A DNA stretch of 64,000 nt from Arion vulgaris (GCA_020796225.1 CM036756.1:63603644-63667643), one strand, 5' to 3'; numbered from the stretch's first letter, positions 9,776-21,140 are shown. Notes: a model not told the origin generated them from the sequence alone. Translations and numbers: made by a program.

Positions 9776-10765
9776 ATAATGTTAAACTGCCTTTTAACTT
9801 CTCTAATTCAAGTCTTCTGTGTTGTTTTTTTAACCAAGTGTTCCTGTTGTCAAGATGTTATGAACTAACGCAACAACATTTAAAACAGCAAAACGTGTAT
9901 GATTTTTCAACATTTATATTTACTTGCAGCTAATTCTCCACTTCCCTAAACCACCGTTCAAACTAATTGTATTTACAATTGGCCTTATCAAAATACGATC
10001 TTCTAGTTGCACTGTAAAGTTGTGTGTCATTTTTCTAATAATAAGTGCAACGTATATTATTCACATTGCACTTTTGACACTGCACTTCGTTACACATGCA
10101 TCCCTATTTTCAAACATAAACTACAATATAAATTATTAGATCTAATTAATAGAGCATTTTAGGTGCACCAGCAATATTAGCATGTCTAATTTATATTCTC
10201 AAAGCACAAAAATACATGCATACAATTCAATGAAATGTTTGTCAATATACGCTTAAAAAGCAAATAAAAACATCCAATCCACCTTACCGAATATTTCCAA
10301 AATATTTTAATGTTTTCAGGGAATTTTTAGAAAGCAAGAAATTATGAGAGACTAAACAGCTGTTAGGAACTTAATCTTTTTAGCAATTACCAGTTTTGTT
10401 TATTCACGTCTGCAAAATCAATACGAGCCTACAAATGAACTGAACCAAAAAGTCGCTATTGCAATCACATATTCTGGTTTTTTTAAACTTTCAATTCTAA
10501 AATTCCGTAGGTTAATTACAGTTTCTCTGGAACGGACAGTTCCAAATTTGAAAGTCGTTTGAATAAAGTGGTTGGGAAAAGTTGTAAAAGAAGCCGTAAT
10601 TGATTTATTTTTCTCTAAAGAAAACATTGCGATAATATAAATTCATTAGGTTGTCAGAGATTGACTAGTTCAACAAACGAACGAATGGTCTATTCATAAA
10701 TCCTATAATATTTGTTCTGGTAATAGAAGCCAATATGAAAATAGTATTTGATATTTACAATCGAG
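9776..10765. other. AT-rich DNA, nothing recognised
   Basis: About 1 kb of AT-rich sequence with no family repeat, tandem array or convincing frame. The 69-residue minus frame at 10418-10627 has no motif I know. Confidence 0.5.
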
Positions 10766-10976
10766 TTTAGTTTCTTCGTCTTTTCCTTCTTCTGCTTCTT
10801 CTGACACATTCTAGGACATTTACACGTCGAGTTTAGTTTCCTTCTCTTCTTCTGTACACATTCTCGGACATTTACACGTCGAGATTAGTTTCCTTCTCTT
10901 CTTCTGTACACATTCTCGGACATTTACACGTCGAGATTAGTTTCCTTCTCTTCTTCTTCTTCTGTACACATTATCG
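10766..10976. repeat. 52-bp minisatellite, 4 units
   Basis: Units start CGAGTTTAGTTTCCTTCTC and end CATTCTCGGACATTTACACG. The first and last are longer through extra TTCTTC triplets. Confidence 0.9.
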
Positions 10977-11650
10977 GAAGTAAGCTTTATTATTATACTG
11001 AAAGAAAGCTTCAATCAACCAGAGACAAATAATCTTCAAATCTGGAACCATACAAGTGACAGACATTGCTTCATTCCTCATTTCTTGACCACTTTTATGG
11101 TCGGAAGTCTGTGTTTCAGACACGAATACGAAATTTGACAACACAAAATAATGCAGTTTCACAAAAGCACACTACAAACAAGCATACATCACATTTACAA
11201 CACAGATAGAATACTCCAGTGATGACCAATAAACTCTACCTGAGTAGGATTCTCCGCAGCACTAAGCATAGCACTACACGTCTAGAGTTGTTGGGAAGTT
11301 TCTGGGTCTGCAAGAAAACCTGGTACTCTCCCTGACACACATATAGGAAAAAGTATGAAAATTCATACTTCCTAGGGCTCGACAACAACAGAATGTCCAG
11401 TGTTGTATTCTTTGCTTGATAAAGGTCTTTTGGTCGAAACGTCTCTTTTTCTTGTGTGTGTGATTTCTAAAACTGCATAACGTCGTACTTTCATATTTAA
11501 CCTTTGGTACATAGTTTTACTGCAGTCTTCACCATTATAATTACTAATTATACGTAACAGACATCTTCATTAGAAGATCAATTCTTTCACGTATGGAGCA
11601 GATGTGACCTTCTGTGCCATAGGTGACGTGGAAGATCGTGACTTTTTCTT
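10977..11650. other. Unclassified, one possible repeat remnant
   Basis: Mostly unrecognised. At about 11416-11445 the stretch TGATAAAGGTCTTTTGGTCG followed by AAACGTC resembles the GATGAAGG...CCGAAACGT motif found in some retroelement 3' regions. The evidence is weak. Confidence 0.35.
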
Positions 11651-11654
11651 TTCT

Positions 11655-12622
11655 ATTAAGTTGCTAATGCACATCATCTGTGTGGTAGCTCATTAAGTTG
11701 GTAATGCACATCATCTGTGTGGTAGCTCATTGAGTTGCTAATGCACATCATATGTGTGGTAGCTCATTGAGTTGGTAATGTACATCATCTGTGTGGTAGC
11801 TCATTGAGTTGGTAATGTATATCAGCTGTGTGGTAGCTCATTAAGTTGGTAATGTACATCATCTGTGTGGTAGCTCATTGAGTTGGTAATGTACATCATC
11901 TGTGTGGTAGCTCATTGAGTTGGTAATGTACATCATCTGTGTGGTAGCTCATTGAGTGTTGGTAATGTACATCATCTGTGTGGTAGCTCATTGAGTTGGT
12001 AATGTACATCATCTGTGTGGTAGCTCATTGAGTTGATAATGTACATCATCTGTGTGGTAGCTCATTGAGTTGGTAATGTACATCATCTGTGTGGTAGCTC
12101 ATTACGTTGGTAATGTACATCATCTGTGTGGTAGCTCATTGAGTTGGTAAAGTACACCATCTGTGTGGTAGCTCATTGAGTTGGTAATGCACATCATATG
12201 TGTGGTAGCTCATTGAGTTGGTAATGTACATCATCTGTGTGGTAGCTCATTGAGTTGGTAATGTATATCAGCTGTGTGGTAGCTCATTAAGTTGGTAATG
12301 TACATCATCTGTGTAGTAACTCATTGAGTTGGTAATGTACATCGTCTGTGTGGTAGCTCATTGAGTTGGTAATGTACATCATCTGTGTGGTAGCTCATTG
12401 AGTTGGTAATGTACATCATCTGTGTGGTAGCTCATTAAGTTGGTAATGTACATCATCTGTGTGGTAGCTCATTGAGTTGGTAAAGTACATCATCTGTGTG
12501 GTAGCTCATTGAGTTGGTAATGTACATCATCTGTGTGGTAGCTCATTGAGTTGGTAATGTATATCATCTGTGTGGTAGCTCATTGAGTTGGTAATGTATA
12601 TCATCTGTGTGGTAGCTCATGT
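11655..12622. repeat. 37-bp minisatellite, about 26 copies
   Basis: Units of 37 bp: GGTAATGTACATCATCTGTG then TGGTAGCTCATTGAGTT. Exact spacing is seen, for example, at 11885 and 11922. Variants include GTATATCAGC and GCACATCATA, the former appearing twice in a similar order. Confidence 0.97.
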
Positions 12623-13239
12623 GATCTGTTTCGTGCTGAACATTTATCTCTCCTGATAAACTTATTATCATCATCATCATGTTGCGCTTGTTGCGTTGCT
12701 TGAATGTTGATGACTGTTGACATTATGATTACTAAACAATCAAATAACGGAATGACTAGCCTTAAAAGGGTTGAGAATGTTCCTAAACCGGAACGACCTC
12801 ACCCAGTCAGAAAGGTTGCAAAGTAGTAAATGTTCTTTGGCGTAGATCCAAGTCCAAATATACGGTATTAAAAAGATCATTTAAAAAGTGTTTATCATAC
12901 TTTGTGTACGGCACAACCTCACGACAAACAGAAAAAGGCATAACTCAGAGAGAGAAGTTGTATTTCACTAATTGCCACCGGTCGTAAAGGTTTCGAGGGT
13001 ACAGGACTCTTGGCAAGTGGTTTGGACTACATGTTTCCTGTAAAGATCACACTTGAAGGATCTAATCTTGAAGTACTAATCTCAAGTCGGTGAAGGCTCA
13101 CCTGCATGGCGGGGGACACCAGTCAAATGGTAAAAGCAGCCTTTACGCAAAAATCAATCAGAAGCGCCATACCAGGCGTCATAGCTAAGGTCTGAATTTA
13201 CAGCGGGCGAACACAAAAGAAGAAGAAATATGACGGAAC
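12623..13239. other. Unclassified, possible (AAG)n-tailed element
   Basis: Unique in this window. From about 13060 the sequence GTGAAGGCTCACCTGCATGG ... CAGCGGGCGAACACAAAAG ends in AAGAAGAAA at about 13228, like the 3' tails of SINE-3 and SINE-4. It may be another such element with no second copy here. Confidence 0.35.
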
Positions 13240-13440
13240 GGAATAACACAACGCATAATCTGTTGATTTTTCGAACAGAGCAAAAAAAATGTATTATTTC
13301 CAATTCACGCAACCGACGTTCCACAGGTGAAGAAATTCACTGACCCGCCTACTTTCCGCTATACTTAGGTTTAGAAATGTGAAGTAGCATGCATATACAC
13401 TCTACGGTCTACAAAGGGTACACGGCGGTTCCTAAACTGT
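13240..13440 (+). mobile_element. SINE-8 copy, degraded
   Basis: Shares the SINE-8 body (CGACGTTCCACAGGTGAAG, then CCTACTTTCCGCTATACTTA, then TAGAAATGTGAAGTAGCATG) with 15675-15865 and 31970-32165. The head is poorly preserved. Confidence 0.6.
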
Positions 13441-13659
13441 CACATGAATTTAATATTCCATTTTCTACTTTTTCTTCCAAAGTCTTCAGACATAGACTTG
13501 TTTATTTGTAAAGTAGTTAGTGATCAACTGGAATATGTGTAAATCTCCATATAGCTTGTCATGCCCTTACATGAGGGTTGGTTATGTGTGTTTCTGTCAA
13601 CTTCTTGGTCATCAAACTACCATCCAACTAGATAGCTCTATAGTGAATTAGAGTGCCAC

Positions 13660-13868
13660 TTTTTTTTTCCTCCGATCCAGAATCAATTTCAGATATTCAG
13701 CTCGAGGCCATGGGCATCGTAACCCTTCGATTCGGTGCCACGAACACCGTAAATCTTGAGAACCTGTGGCTTATTTTTGCTAGCCCGCGGAATTGAGCCC
13801 GTTCTCACAGAGGGCTTGTCACACCGTCGTCCCAAAGCGCTACGAACACGGTGGGCAGGCGGGCAGTC
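13660..13868 (-). mobile_element. SINE-5 copy
   Basis: On the minus strand: a tRNA head GCCCGCCTGCCCACCGTGTT then CGTAGCGC (box A region), box B GGGCTCAATTCCGCGGG, a body with GGTTCTCAAGATTTACGGTG, and a poly-A tail (the T run at 13660-13668). Five other copies lie in the window, all in this orientation. Confidence 0.88.
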
Positions 13869-13924
13869 ACTTAAAGACCATAAACGCTTCTGCAATGCTC
13901 GTGGTAATAAATCATTGTTTTCAA

Positions 13925-14620
13925 TGAATACAACACTTGTATAAGAATGTGAATACAACACTTGTATAAGAATGTGAATACAACACTTGTATAAGAATGT
14001 GAATACAACACTTGTATAAGAATGTGAATACAACACTTGTATAAGAATGTGAATACAACACTTGTATAAGAATGTGAATACAACACTTGTATAAGAATGT
14101 GAATACAACACTTGTATAAGAATGTGAATACAACACTTGTATAAGAATGTGAATACAACACTTGTATAAGAATGTGAATACAACACTTGTATAAGAATGT
14201 GAATACAACACTTGTATAAGAATGTGAATACAACACTTGTATAAGAATGTGAATACAACACTTGTATAAGAATGTGAATACAACACTTGTATAAGAATGT
14301 AAATACAACACTTGTATAAGAATGTGAATACAACACTTGTATAAGAATGTGAATACAACACTGTATAAGAATGTAATACACACTTGTATAAGAATGTGAA
14401 TACAACACTTGTATAAGAATGTGAATACAACACTTGGTATAAGAATGTGAATACAACACTTGTTAAGAATGTGATACAACACTTGTATAAGAATGTGATA
14501 CAACACTTGTATAAGAATGTGAATACAACACTGTATAAAATGTAAATACAACACTTGTATAGAATGTGAATACAACATTGTATAAGAATGAATACAACAC
14601 TTGTATAAGAATGTATAGAA
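13925..14620. repeat. 25-bp minisatellite, about 28 copies
   Basis: Unit GAATACAACACTTGTATAAG plus AATGT. The left two thirds are perfect. The right third (14340-14620) carries single-base deletions. The three long minus-strand frames across it (242-265 residues) are period artefacts. Confidence 0.97.
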
Positions 14621-14682
14621 CGAGGTTTGATGTAGAAACAAAGGCACATAATTAAATTGAGTGAACACTCTTTGTCTCTACC

Positions 14683-14795
14683 TTCTTCTTCTTCTTCAAA
14701 CGCTCCACATCGACCACTTATTAGCCACTCTGTAGGATGTGTATGTGATCTGAGCCTAAGAGCGATTGTACGTTGTGCCAGTTATGCGCCTACAA
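14683..14795 (-). mobile_element. SINE-3 3' fragment
   Basis: The plus strand shows CTTCTTCTTCTTC, then AACGCTCCACATCGACCACT, then GATCTGAGCCTAAGAGCGAT and GTGCCAGTTATGCGCCTACA. This is the tail half of SINE-3 reversed. The head is replaced by the following microsatellite. Confidence 0.85.
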
Positions 14796-14796
14796 T

Positions 14797-15072
14797 AATC
14801 TCTCAATATAATAATCTCTCAACATAATAATCTCTCTCAACATAATAATTCTCTCAACAAAATAATCTTCAACATAATAATTTTCTCAACATAATAATCT
14901 CTCAACATAATAATCTCATAATAATCTCTCTCAACATAATAATCTCTCTCAACATAATAATCTCTCTCAACATAATAATCTCTCAACATAATAATCTCTC
15001 AACATAATAATCTCTCTCAACATAATAATCTCTCAACATAATAATCTCTCAAGATAATAATCCATCAATATA
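14797..15072. repeat. AATAATCTCTCAACAT minisatellite
   Basis: Variable 14-18 bp units of ATAATCTCTC(TC)AACATA, about 17 copies. It begins exactly where the SINE-3 fragment stops. Confidence 0.9.
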
Positions 15073-15292
15073 ATAAATGTGTTACTCTCTTGCTCTAGCT
15101 AGACCTGCAAGCAATGTCTCCATACCGCTCTATCCTAATCTCTACAACATAAATACTTCATGACGGTCACAAGCAGAAGCGCAGCTTGATTAGTTATAAA
15201 GAAAAAGAATTAACAACATAGTCACGGTTAAGTCAAAACTGGGATAAAAAGAGTTCAAGGATCACTGAATTAAAATTGTGGTGTTTATTTTT
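15073..15292. other. Possible LINE 3' remnant, otherwise nothing
   Basis: Contains GCAAGCAATGTCTCCATACC then GCTCTATC, which reversed resembles the GATAGAGCGGTATGGAG block near the end of LINE-B. Only a short match. Confidence 0.35.
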
Positions 15293-15560
15293 CGCCCGAG
15301 TGGTTACCGGGGCCCAAATTTGGGGTGTAAAGAATAGAACCACTGTTACCTGCCACGCATGTCGTAAGAGGGAGGCGAATAAGGAGGTTTGACTGAAATT
15401 GGATGCACGTGTCCTAAACGTGTAGAAGTCTATGCATTTAGGGCCTACCAAACCAATGTGTAACGTATACACGTTCTTGGCAAAGATCAAACATATCACA
15501 AAAAGTGATTAAAATTGGTCGTAAAGAACGAACGCAAAGAAGAAAGAAGAAGAAGAAAAT
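15293..15560 (+). mobile_element. SINE-4 copy, full length
   Basis: Head CGCCCGAGTGGTTACCGGGG, then CCCAAATTTGGGGTGTAAAG, then AGAACCACTGTTACCTGCC and CATGTCGTAAGAGG. The body has AACGTGTAGAAGTCTATGCA and CGTATACACGTTCTTGGC. The tail is AAAGAAGAAAGAAGAAGAAG. A full-length reverse copy is at 18790-19043. Confidence 0.92.
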
Positions 15561-15674
15561 TTTTTTAAATGATTTGGTTTATATTGTAACGGTGATAAAA
15601 TTAGAAAAGCAACATCTGTAACATTTATATTGGGGAGCGGGCCTTAATTTTGCAGAAAACGAAACTTCCGGATG

Positions 15675-15865
15675 AATCTGATGTGGGACGGATTAACATA
15701 ATGCATACGTGTTCGCTTATCAACTTGGACTCAAGAGGGTTGTGGGCTCGATCGCACACTCGACGTTCCACACACGAGGAAAGGAATTGGCCTTCCTACC
15801 TCCTGCACACTAGTGTCTAGAAATATGAGGTGACATTCACTTCATATCCTAAATTATGAAAAGGC
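15675..15865 (+). mobile_element. SINE-8 copy
   Basis: GTGGGACGGATTAACATAAT resembles a tRNA box A region. GGGCTCGATCGCACACTCG sits at the box B position. The body continues CGTTCCACACACGAGGAAAG and CTACCTCCTGCACACTAGTG. Confidence 0.8.
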
Positions 15866-15907
15866 TATGGGAAATGTTCATATTTATATCAAGCTTACAT
15901 TATATAG

Positions 15908-16150
15908 AACCAGCAGGTCTCTTTGGTTTAGTGGTTACGCATTTGCCTTACGGTCCGAATGTCGTGGGTTCGAATCTGGATCGCGCCGTTCTGGTTACGA
16001 GTGCATTTTATCCACATTTCTAGGATTGTTGCCGGAGCTACGGAGTCCGTGTGTGTGCAATACTGTCAACAGGTAGCGTGCCATTTCTGCAGAGTGGGAC
16101 CGAGCCATAGGGGTAAAATCGGGCGCAATGAAGTCAGTCATTTGGCCTTA
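15908..16150 (+). mobile_element. SINE-2 copy, full length
   Basis: The tRNA-derived head has box A TGGTTTAGTGGTTACGC and box B GGGTTCGAATCTGG. The body holds GAGTGCATTTTATCCACATT, TAGGATTGTTGCCGGAGCTA, then GTGGGACCGAGCCATAGGGG and CGCAATGAAGTCA. Four minus-strand copies are in the window. Confidence 0.92.
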
Positions 16151-16679
16151 AACCCTCTAGGACTAACGTGTATTAGGATCAACAAGTACAGACCGTCAGA
16201 AATAATAATGTTAGTTAAAGGGACATAACTAAATTTGACATCGACACGTCCCAGATTTCTCTTACGTCCCTTTCCTTGTGTGATTTGCTTTTATCAAATT
16301 CGCGTCATGAATTTAGTTACCATAATTAATTTCGTATTTAGTAACAAAAATATGTTTCCCTACATTAAATGTGAGTTCAACAAGAATTAGTCATTTGTAG
16401 AAGACGTTTACTGAAGGTATCATGAGAAAATACATCTATCGCAACTCCTGTTCTGTTAAGTATTTATTTTCCTACTACAGCGAATTAGGGAAAGTTTATA
16501 ACTGAATTCACAGAACAAATTAACGTATTAGACAATGAATTCAGAATCCATGTAACTAAACATGCAGCAACCTCACAAACCTTAAATTTGTATGCATAAT
16601 AGATATCTTACTTTGATGTGGAATGGGGCAGTGAGCTGTTATTTAAAGTTATAAAGGATCTAGAGAAGAAAAATTGACT
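16151..16679. other. AT-rich, nothing recognised
   Basis: About 0.5 kb of AT-rich DNA without repeats or convincing frames. Confidence 0.5.
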
Positions 16680-16905
16680 TCTTTGAATCGGATTTTGCGC
16701 AATATGGTTCGGTTCCTCTCCGCAGAACTGGTACGGCATCTGCCAAAAAATATTGCATAAAGCACGAATTACGTAACTCCGGCAACAATCCTAATGATCT
16801 CGGGAAAAAATGTACTCGTAAACAGAACGACGCCTTCCGGATTCAACCCTTACTTTCGGAACGCAAGACAACGGATTAAGCACTTAGCCACAGAAACTAC
16901 TAGAG
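16680..16905 (-). mobile_element. SINE-2 copy
   Basis: The plus strand shows the reversed SINE-2 body: CGCAATATGGTTCGGTTCCT, then CTCCGGCAACAATCCTAATG, then a degraded box B (CGGATTCAACCCTTAC). Confidence 0.85.
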
Positions 16906-16977
16906 CTATTGTTTGTGTACTTTTAGCTTTTATCATTCACGTTAACCATAACCAATCTTTATGATCTGTGTGATGTG

Positions 16978-17245
16978 TGTCTTCTTCTTCTTCAACAGCT
17001 CCATATTAACCACATGTCAACCACTCTGTATGATTTGTATGTGATCTGAGCATAAGAGCGATTGTACGTTGTGCCAGTTATGCGCCTACAAGTAGGCCAT
17101 CACATCCGATTTCCGCGATGCTTTTTATTTACTAGGGTAGCATCCCTAGGGCCTACATCAGACTCCTCTTACGACATGCATTGAAGATTGCAGTGGTACT
17201 ATTCTTCGCTTCCCTTGTGGACCCCGGCACCACACGGCCGGTGAT
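16978..17245 (-). mobile_element. SINE-3 copy
   Basis: Plus-strand CTTCTTCTTCTTCAACAGCTC starts the reversed tail. It continues with GTATGTGATCTGAGCATAAG, GCGCCTACAAGTAGGCC, TTTTTATTTACTAGGGTAGC and ends CCCGGCACCACACGGCCG. Confidence 0.9.
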
Positions 17246-17559
17246 TTGCGTCGAGAACCTAAATACATTGCCGCCCCGTTACCTCACGGCATATGGGCAG
17301 ACACATTTCAATTTCGGCCAAAGTGTATCCATATTATTAAGCAGGACACACATTTGTACAAACTGGTAACTGCGAATTTGCAAACAAAAAGCCCTACTTT
17401 ATAGTACCACATCTGGAGTTATACTGTAGCATGGTAGTAGATCTTACTGGTCATTGGAAGGCCGTCAGAGTGGACTCATACTAAATACGGTGAGCTGACT
17501 TTTTTTACGAACAGGATGTTAAATTCACAGTATATTCCATTTCCTAAACTAATAAATTA
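17246..17559. other. Nothing recognised
   Basis: Mixed-composition DNA between two SINEs. No shared repeat or frame seen. Confidence 0.45.
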
Positions 17560-17772
17560 AAATAAAATCTCCCGTTGTCTTTTCAGACTTTGGGGTATGG
17601 AATGCTTGTCACTTCATATTTCTTATCCCTAGTGTGCAGAAAATAGGAGGGCCAATTCCTTTCTTCATGTGTGGAACGTTTTGTGTGGGATTGAACTCAC
17701 AACCCTCTTGAGTCCGAATCGATAGAAAATCGCTTAAGATTTACGCTAATCCATCTCACAATTTCCTAAACT
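17560..17772 (-). mobile_element. SINE-8 copy
   Basis: Reversed SINE-8: TATCCCTAGTGTGCAGAAAA, then TAGGAGGGCCAATTCCTTTC, then GGGATTGAACTCACAACCC (box B) and TTACGCTAATCCATCTCAC (head). Confidence 0.8.
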
Positions 17773-17894
17773 ACCCAGCTTAATTAAAATTTGTATGAAT
17801 AGTTGTTATGTTGGAGAAAACCCATTTAAACCATCGTCTGGTTTCTGTGTATAGGGATACAAGGATTCAACTTTCATCTTCATGAAATGGGATG

Positions 17895-18148
17895 TTTAAA
17901 GGGTTTTAAGCTGAAGGATTGACTTCATTGCACCGGGTTTTACCCCATATGGCTCGGCCCCTCTCCGCAGAAATGGCAAGCCACCTGCCGAGAGTATTGC
18001 ACAAAGCACGAACTCCGTAGCTCCATCAACAATCCTAGGGGTCTCTGGAAAAAACTGCACTCGTGAACAGAACGGCGCGATCCGGATTCGAACCCACGAC
18101 CTTCGACTCACAAGGCAAAGGGCTTAACCACTCAGCCACAAAGACTGG
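17895..18148 (-). mobile_element. SINE-2 copy, full length
   Basis: Reversed SINE-2: TTGCACCGGGTTTTACCCCA, then CTCCGTAGCTCCATCAACAA, then box B CGGATTCGAACCCACGACC and box A TTAACCACTCAGCCACAAAG. The best-preserved minus copy. Confidence 0.92.
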
Positions 18149-18458
18149 GATGTGAACCTACAAGGTCGACATGCTCTGATGTGAGTGCATAAATGTCTCA
18201 ACTCGTTTTAATTTTCCAGTTACATTTTATCAAAGCGGGAAATGTTTATGTTAGTAATGACACCAGGTTTGCTTTAGTAATCACACCAGGTGTGCTGAGA
18301 TGATTAGAAAGTATGTAGACATCTTGTATCGATTACCTAGACTTATTGCTAAAGTCAAGTGTTTGTAAGGTATACCTCGTCACGTGTTATCGATCATCAT
18401 CATCATCCAATAGCTAGTTCGGAGTAGAACTTGTTCATCCTCAGTCTTTCAGTGTTGA
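18149..18458. other. Nothing recognised
   Basis: AT-rich with a short (ATC)n run near 18393-18405. Confidence 0.45.
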
Positions 18459-18590
18459 TCTCTCTCTCTTTCTCTCTCTCTCTTTCTTCTCTCTCTGTTT
18501 CTCTCTTTTTCTCTCTCTTTCTTCCTCTCTTTCTTTATCCCTCTCCTCTCTTTCTCTCTCTTCCTCTCTCTTCCACCTCCGTTGCCGTCG
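18459..18590. repeat. Pure pyrimidine (CTCTTT)n tract
   Basis: About 125 bp almost entirely C and T on the plus strand, built of CTCTCTTTCTC-type units. Mirror-symmetric segments could form triplex DNA. Confidence 0.9.
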
Positions 18591-18789
18591 AGTTCTAATC
18601 ACCTTTCACAACTTCCTCACTGCAGTTAGTCTCTTCTCGGCATTAGCAGGATGCCTACCTCAATTGTATTTTTCAGTCCTTCGTGACGTTTCATTTGTCC
18701 AAATGTTTCTTTTTTGTAACAGCGGCAGTTAGTTTTCTGTTTTCTTTAATTTTGAGTTCCGTCTGTGTAGATTTATTTGTTCTATTCTT

Positions 18790-19043
18790 CTTCTTCTTCT
18801 TCTTTGCTTTCGTTATTTACGACCAATTTTAATCACTCTTTGTGATATGTTTGATCTTTGCCAAGAACGTGTATACGTTGCACATTGGTTTGTAGGCCCC
18901 TAAACGCGTAGACTTCTACACGTTTAGGACACATGCCTCCGATTTCTCCAAACCTCCTTAGTCGCCTCTTACAACATGCGTGGAAAGTAACAGTGGTTCT
19001 ATTCTTTACACCCCAAATTTGGGCCCCGGTAACCACTCGGGCG
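18790..19043 (-). mobile_element. SINE-4 copy with 11-bp target duplication
   Basis: Full-length reversed SINE-4, from CTTCTTCTTCTTCTTTGC to ACCACTCGGGCG. The direct repeat GTTCTATTCTT occurs at 18779-18789 and again at 19044-19054, an 11-bp target-site duplication that fixes both ends of the element. Confidence 0.93.
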
Positions 19044-19164
19044 GTTCTATTCTTAATCCATGATATACGGAGAGCACTTCTGTAACATGAATGTGCACAA
19101 GCATATATTTGCTTTTCTACTGTTGTCTTCAATGTTATATACGTTGTGTATACGTTGTGTTTCC

Positions 19165-19500
19165 ATCAAGTGCCATGCCTGTCGGCGTAGGTGATCATGT
19201 CTCTCCACAACTCTCTCTGCTTGGTGCATGTAATCAGTTCTGACGTCGATCTTTGTCGAACCATGATGTCAGGCCATCCAGAATCTTCTCCCTCTGTCTT
19301 CCGCGATCTCTCCTTCCCTGAATTTTACCTGTTGTTACCAAATGTTCCAAACCTTCTTTTCGCATTATATGCCCGAAGCACCTTGATTGTCAGATTCTTA
19401 TTTTTTTAAGAAGGTTTCTTTGTGTGCAGGCCTGATTTAAAACCTCATTGTTTTCTTCGCTGTCCATGGAATTGTCAGCCTTCTTCTGTAAAACCACATC
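19165..19500 (-). mobile_element. LINE-U 3' end
   Basis: The minus strand reads NNEVLNQACTQRNLLKKI, a stop, then RCFGHIMRKEGLEHLVTTG, GRRDRGRQREKILDGL and RELWRDMITYADRHGT. This is the canonical LINE C-terminal order (FGHIMR, G-K repeats, W near the end). One in-frame stop near 19400 and a frame change. Confidence 0.88.
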
Positions 19501-19547
19501 TCTATACGTTGTGTGAACGATGTTCTTTTTCGACGTTTTAAACTTCT

Positions 19548-19812
19548 TCTTTTCTTCTTTTCGAACGTTCCATATCAACCACCTGTTAACCACTCTGTGT
19601 GAACTGTATGTGATCCGAGCCTATGAGCGACTGTACGTTGTGCCAGTTATACCCTTACAAGTAGGCTAGCACATCCGATTTCTGCGACGCTTTTTATTAA
19701 CTAGGTAGCTTCCCTAGGCCCCTACCTCAGTCACTTCTTACGATATGTCGTGTAGGTCGCATTGGTACTATTCTTTGCTTCCCTTGCGAGCGCCGGTACC
19801 ACACGGGCGTAT
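19548..19812 (-). mobile_element. SINE-3 copy
   Basis: Reversed SINE-3 from CTTCTTTTCTTCTTTTCGAA to CGCCGGTACCACACGGGCG. All internal blocks are present (GATCCGAGCC, TAGGCTAGCACATCCGATTT). Confidence 0.9.
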
Positions 19813-19837
19813 AAACAATAAAAAGTAATAATAAAAC

Positions 19838-20048
19838 AAATTAAAGGAACCTTGTTTATACCTCTAGGCATATTGGATAATACGGGGCTAGGCCCGTATT
19901 TTTCATTGATCGTCGACACACCATGGGGGATGAGGTCAACATCCCGCCGGCCGCCTTTACTTTCCAGTGATTTTCCTTGTACCCCATTGAGGCTGGGTCG
20001 ACATGAGAACCGTTACGCTGCTGGGAAAAATAGTCCACGCTGCTGAAA
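19838..20048 (-). mobile_element. SINE-6 copy
   Basis: Reverse complement of the element at 28942-29148. It shares CCCGTATTTTTCATTGATCG, GGGGATGAGGTCAACATC, CGGCCGCCTTTACTTTCC and GGCTGGGTCGACATGAGA. This copy has the longer head. Confidence 0.85.
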
Positions 20049-20424
20049 CATTTTTACATCCTGGTGATTTTCTTGTCGTCAACATCGTCGTCGATGATTT
20101 TCTTGTGGTGGTGAGTTTGTATTCTTGATATGTTTCAAGTTCATATTTATCCATTTAACTTCCTCTATCGATGGTTCTTGTTCTATCTCTGTATTTTTGG
20201 CTTTTGGTGTTAGCGGTATTCCCTTTTCGTTTCTTCCCATATACATTTCGGTGCAGTGCTTTTTCTATGTTTCAAATGTCGTTTTGTTCTTCCGGGGTTT
20301 TTCCCATCTTATCTTTTTTTGAATTTAACTTTAGTTTAAAAGTTACGATCCTTAACTTTATTTCTTTGACCATTCTTGTTCTCTTCCATTCTTCTGATTT
20401 TTTTTAGCATTGTACATCAGTATT
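20049..20424. other. T-rich, nothing recognised
   Basis: Short, low-complexity frames only. Confidence 0.45.
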
Positions 20425-20697
20425 CTATGCATTTTGTTTTAAAAAGTTAATTGCATATCCTTTACAGGACTTTGTGAATCAACCCCAGCTTTTTTAACGC
20501 TGTTTGTGATTTTTCTAGGCATTATTACGTTCAGTAGTTTGCCATTGCTTTCTGAACGGGTCATATCGTCATTTTGTCCAAATCGACGCGAAACAATTTG
20601 CAACCAAACTGTCCGCAGCGTGATTCGAACTCAGAACGTCGGGGTTAGTAGACCGAGTCACTATCCCCTAGGCCACAGACGCCATCGCATTTTATGT
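20425..20697 (-). mobile_element. SINE-7 copy
   Basis: On the minus strand: GGCGTCTGTGGCCTAGGGGA (box A), then GAGTTCGAATCACGCTGC (box B), and a body with TTTCAGAAAGCAATGGC and TGTAAAGGATATGCAATT. The tRNA likeness is good but continuous with the SINE body, so I do not call it a tRNA gene. Confidence 0.85.
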
Positions 20698-20749
20698 TAG
20701 GTTACGTTAAGTCGTTCCTCTCTTGTTAGATATTTTTGTAGGCTATAAT

Positions 20750-21140
20750 TTATCATTTATTTGTTATACGCGTTGTATTCTTTCTATTCTCTGTTGTATT
20801 AGTGCTAGTACATCGTTTGCAATCAAGTCATTCTTTCCGTCTTTTCTTGGTGGGACCATATCTTTGTCTGACGACAATAGGACTTCTCTGACAAGTGTGG
20901 TTAACTCATCCGGTGTCATCTCTTTCTGGACTTCCATCAGTATTTCAAATCTATTCTTCACTTTCACTCTAGATTAATCAGTTATTTCTTGAGTATCAAA
21001 TCGTACTTCTTTTGCTTTCTTCTCTAATTGTCTGGATTTGAATTCTAGCATCACCATTTAGCACATGATCACTTCCACAGTCTGCACTAGGTAGAGTTTG
21101 CCTGTTATGTTTGTTCTCCCCATTGTTGATATATTATTTT
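20750..21140 (-). mobile_element. LINE-V fragment, endonuclease-RT linker
   Basis: The minus strand reads a PSADCGSDH-like endonuclease end (about 21090), then VRFDTQEITD, a stop, and KVKNRFEILMEVQKEMTPDE, then VPPRKDGKNDLIANDVLALI (20764-20967). This is the linker between the AP-type endonuclease and the RT. RT motifs do not follow, so it is an isolated fragment. Confidence 0.85.

Noticed and set aside
11416..11445. Possible Penelope-like or LINE 3' motif (GATAAAGG...CGAAACGTC)
   Set aside because: Too short and without adjacent coding sequence to support a call; mentioned only as a remnant.
13689..14668. Three overlapping 242-265 residue minus frames (HSYTSVVFTFLYK repeats)
   Set aside because: A 25-bp repeat cycles through all three frames and produces the same peptide in each. 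No start context or non-repeat domain.
15908..15985. Possible tRNA gene (good box A and box B)
   Set aside because: The same tRNA-like head is followed by the same SINE body in five places and does not fold cleanly to a mature acceptor stem. It is a SINE promoter. The same reasoning applies to SINE-1, SINE-5, SINE-7, SINE-8 and SINE-9 heads.
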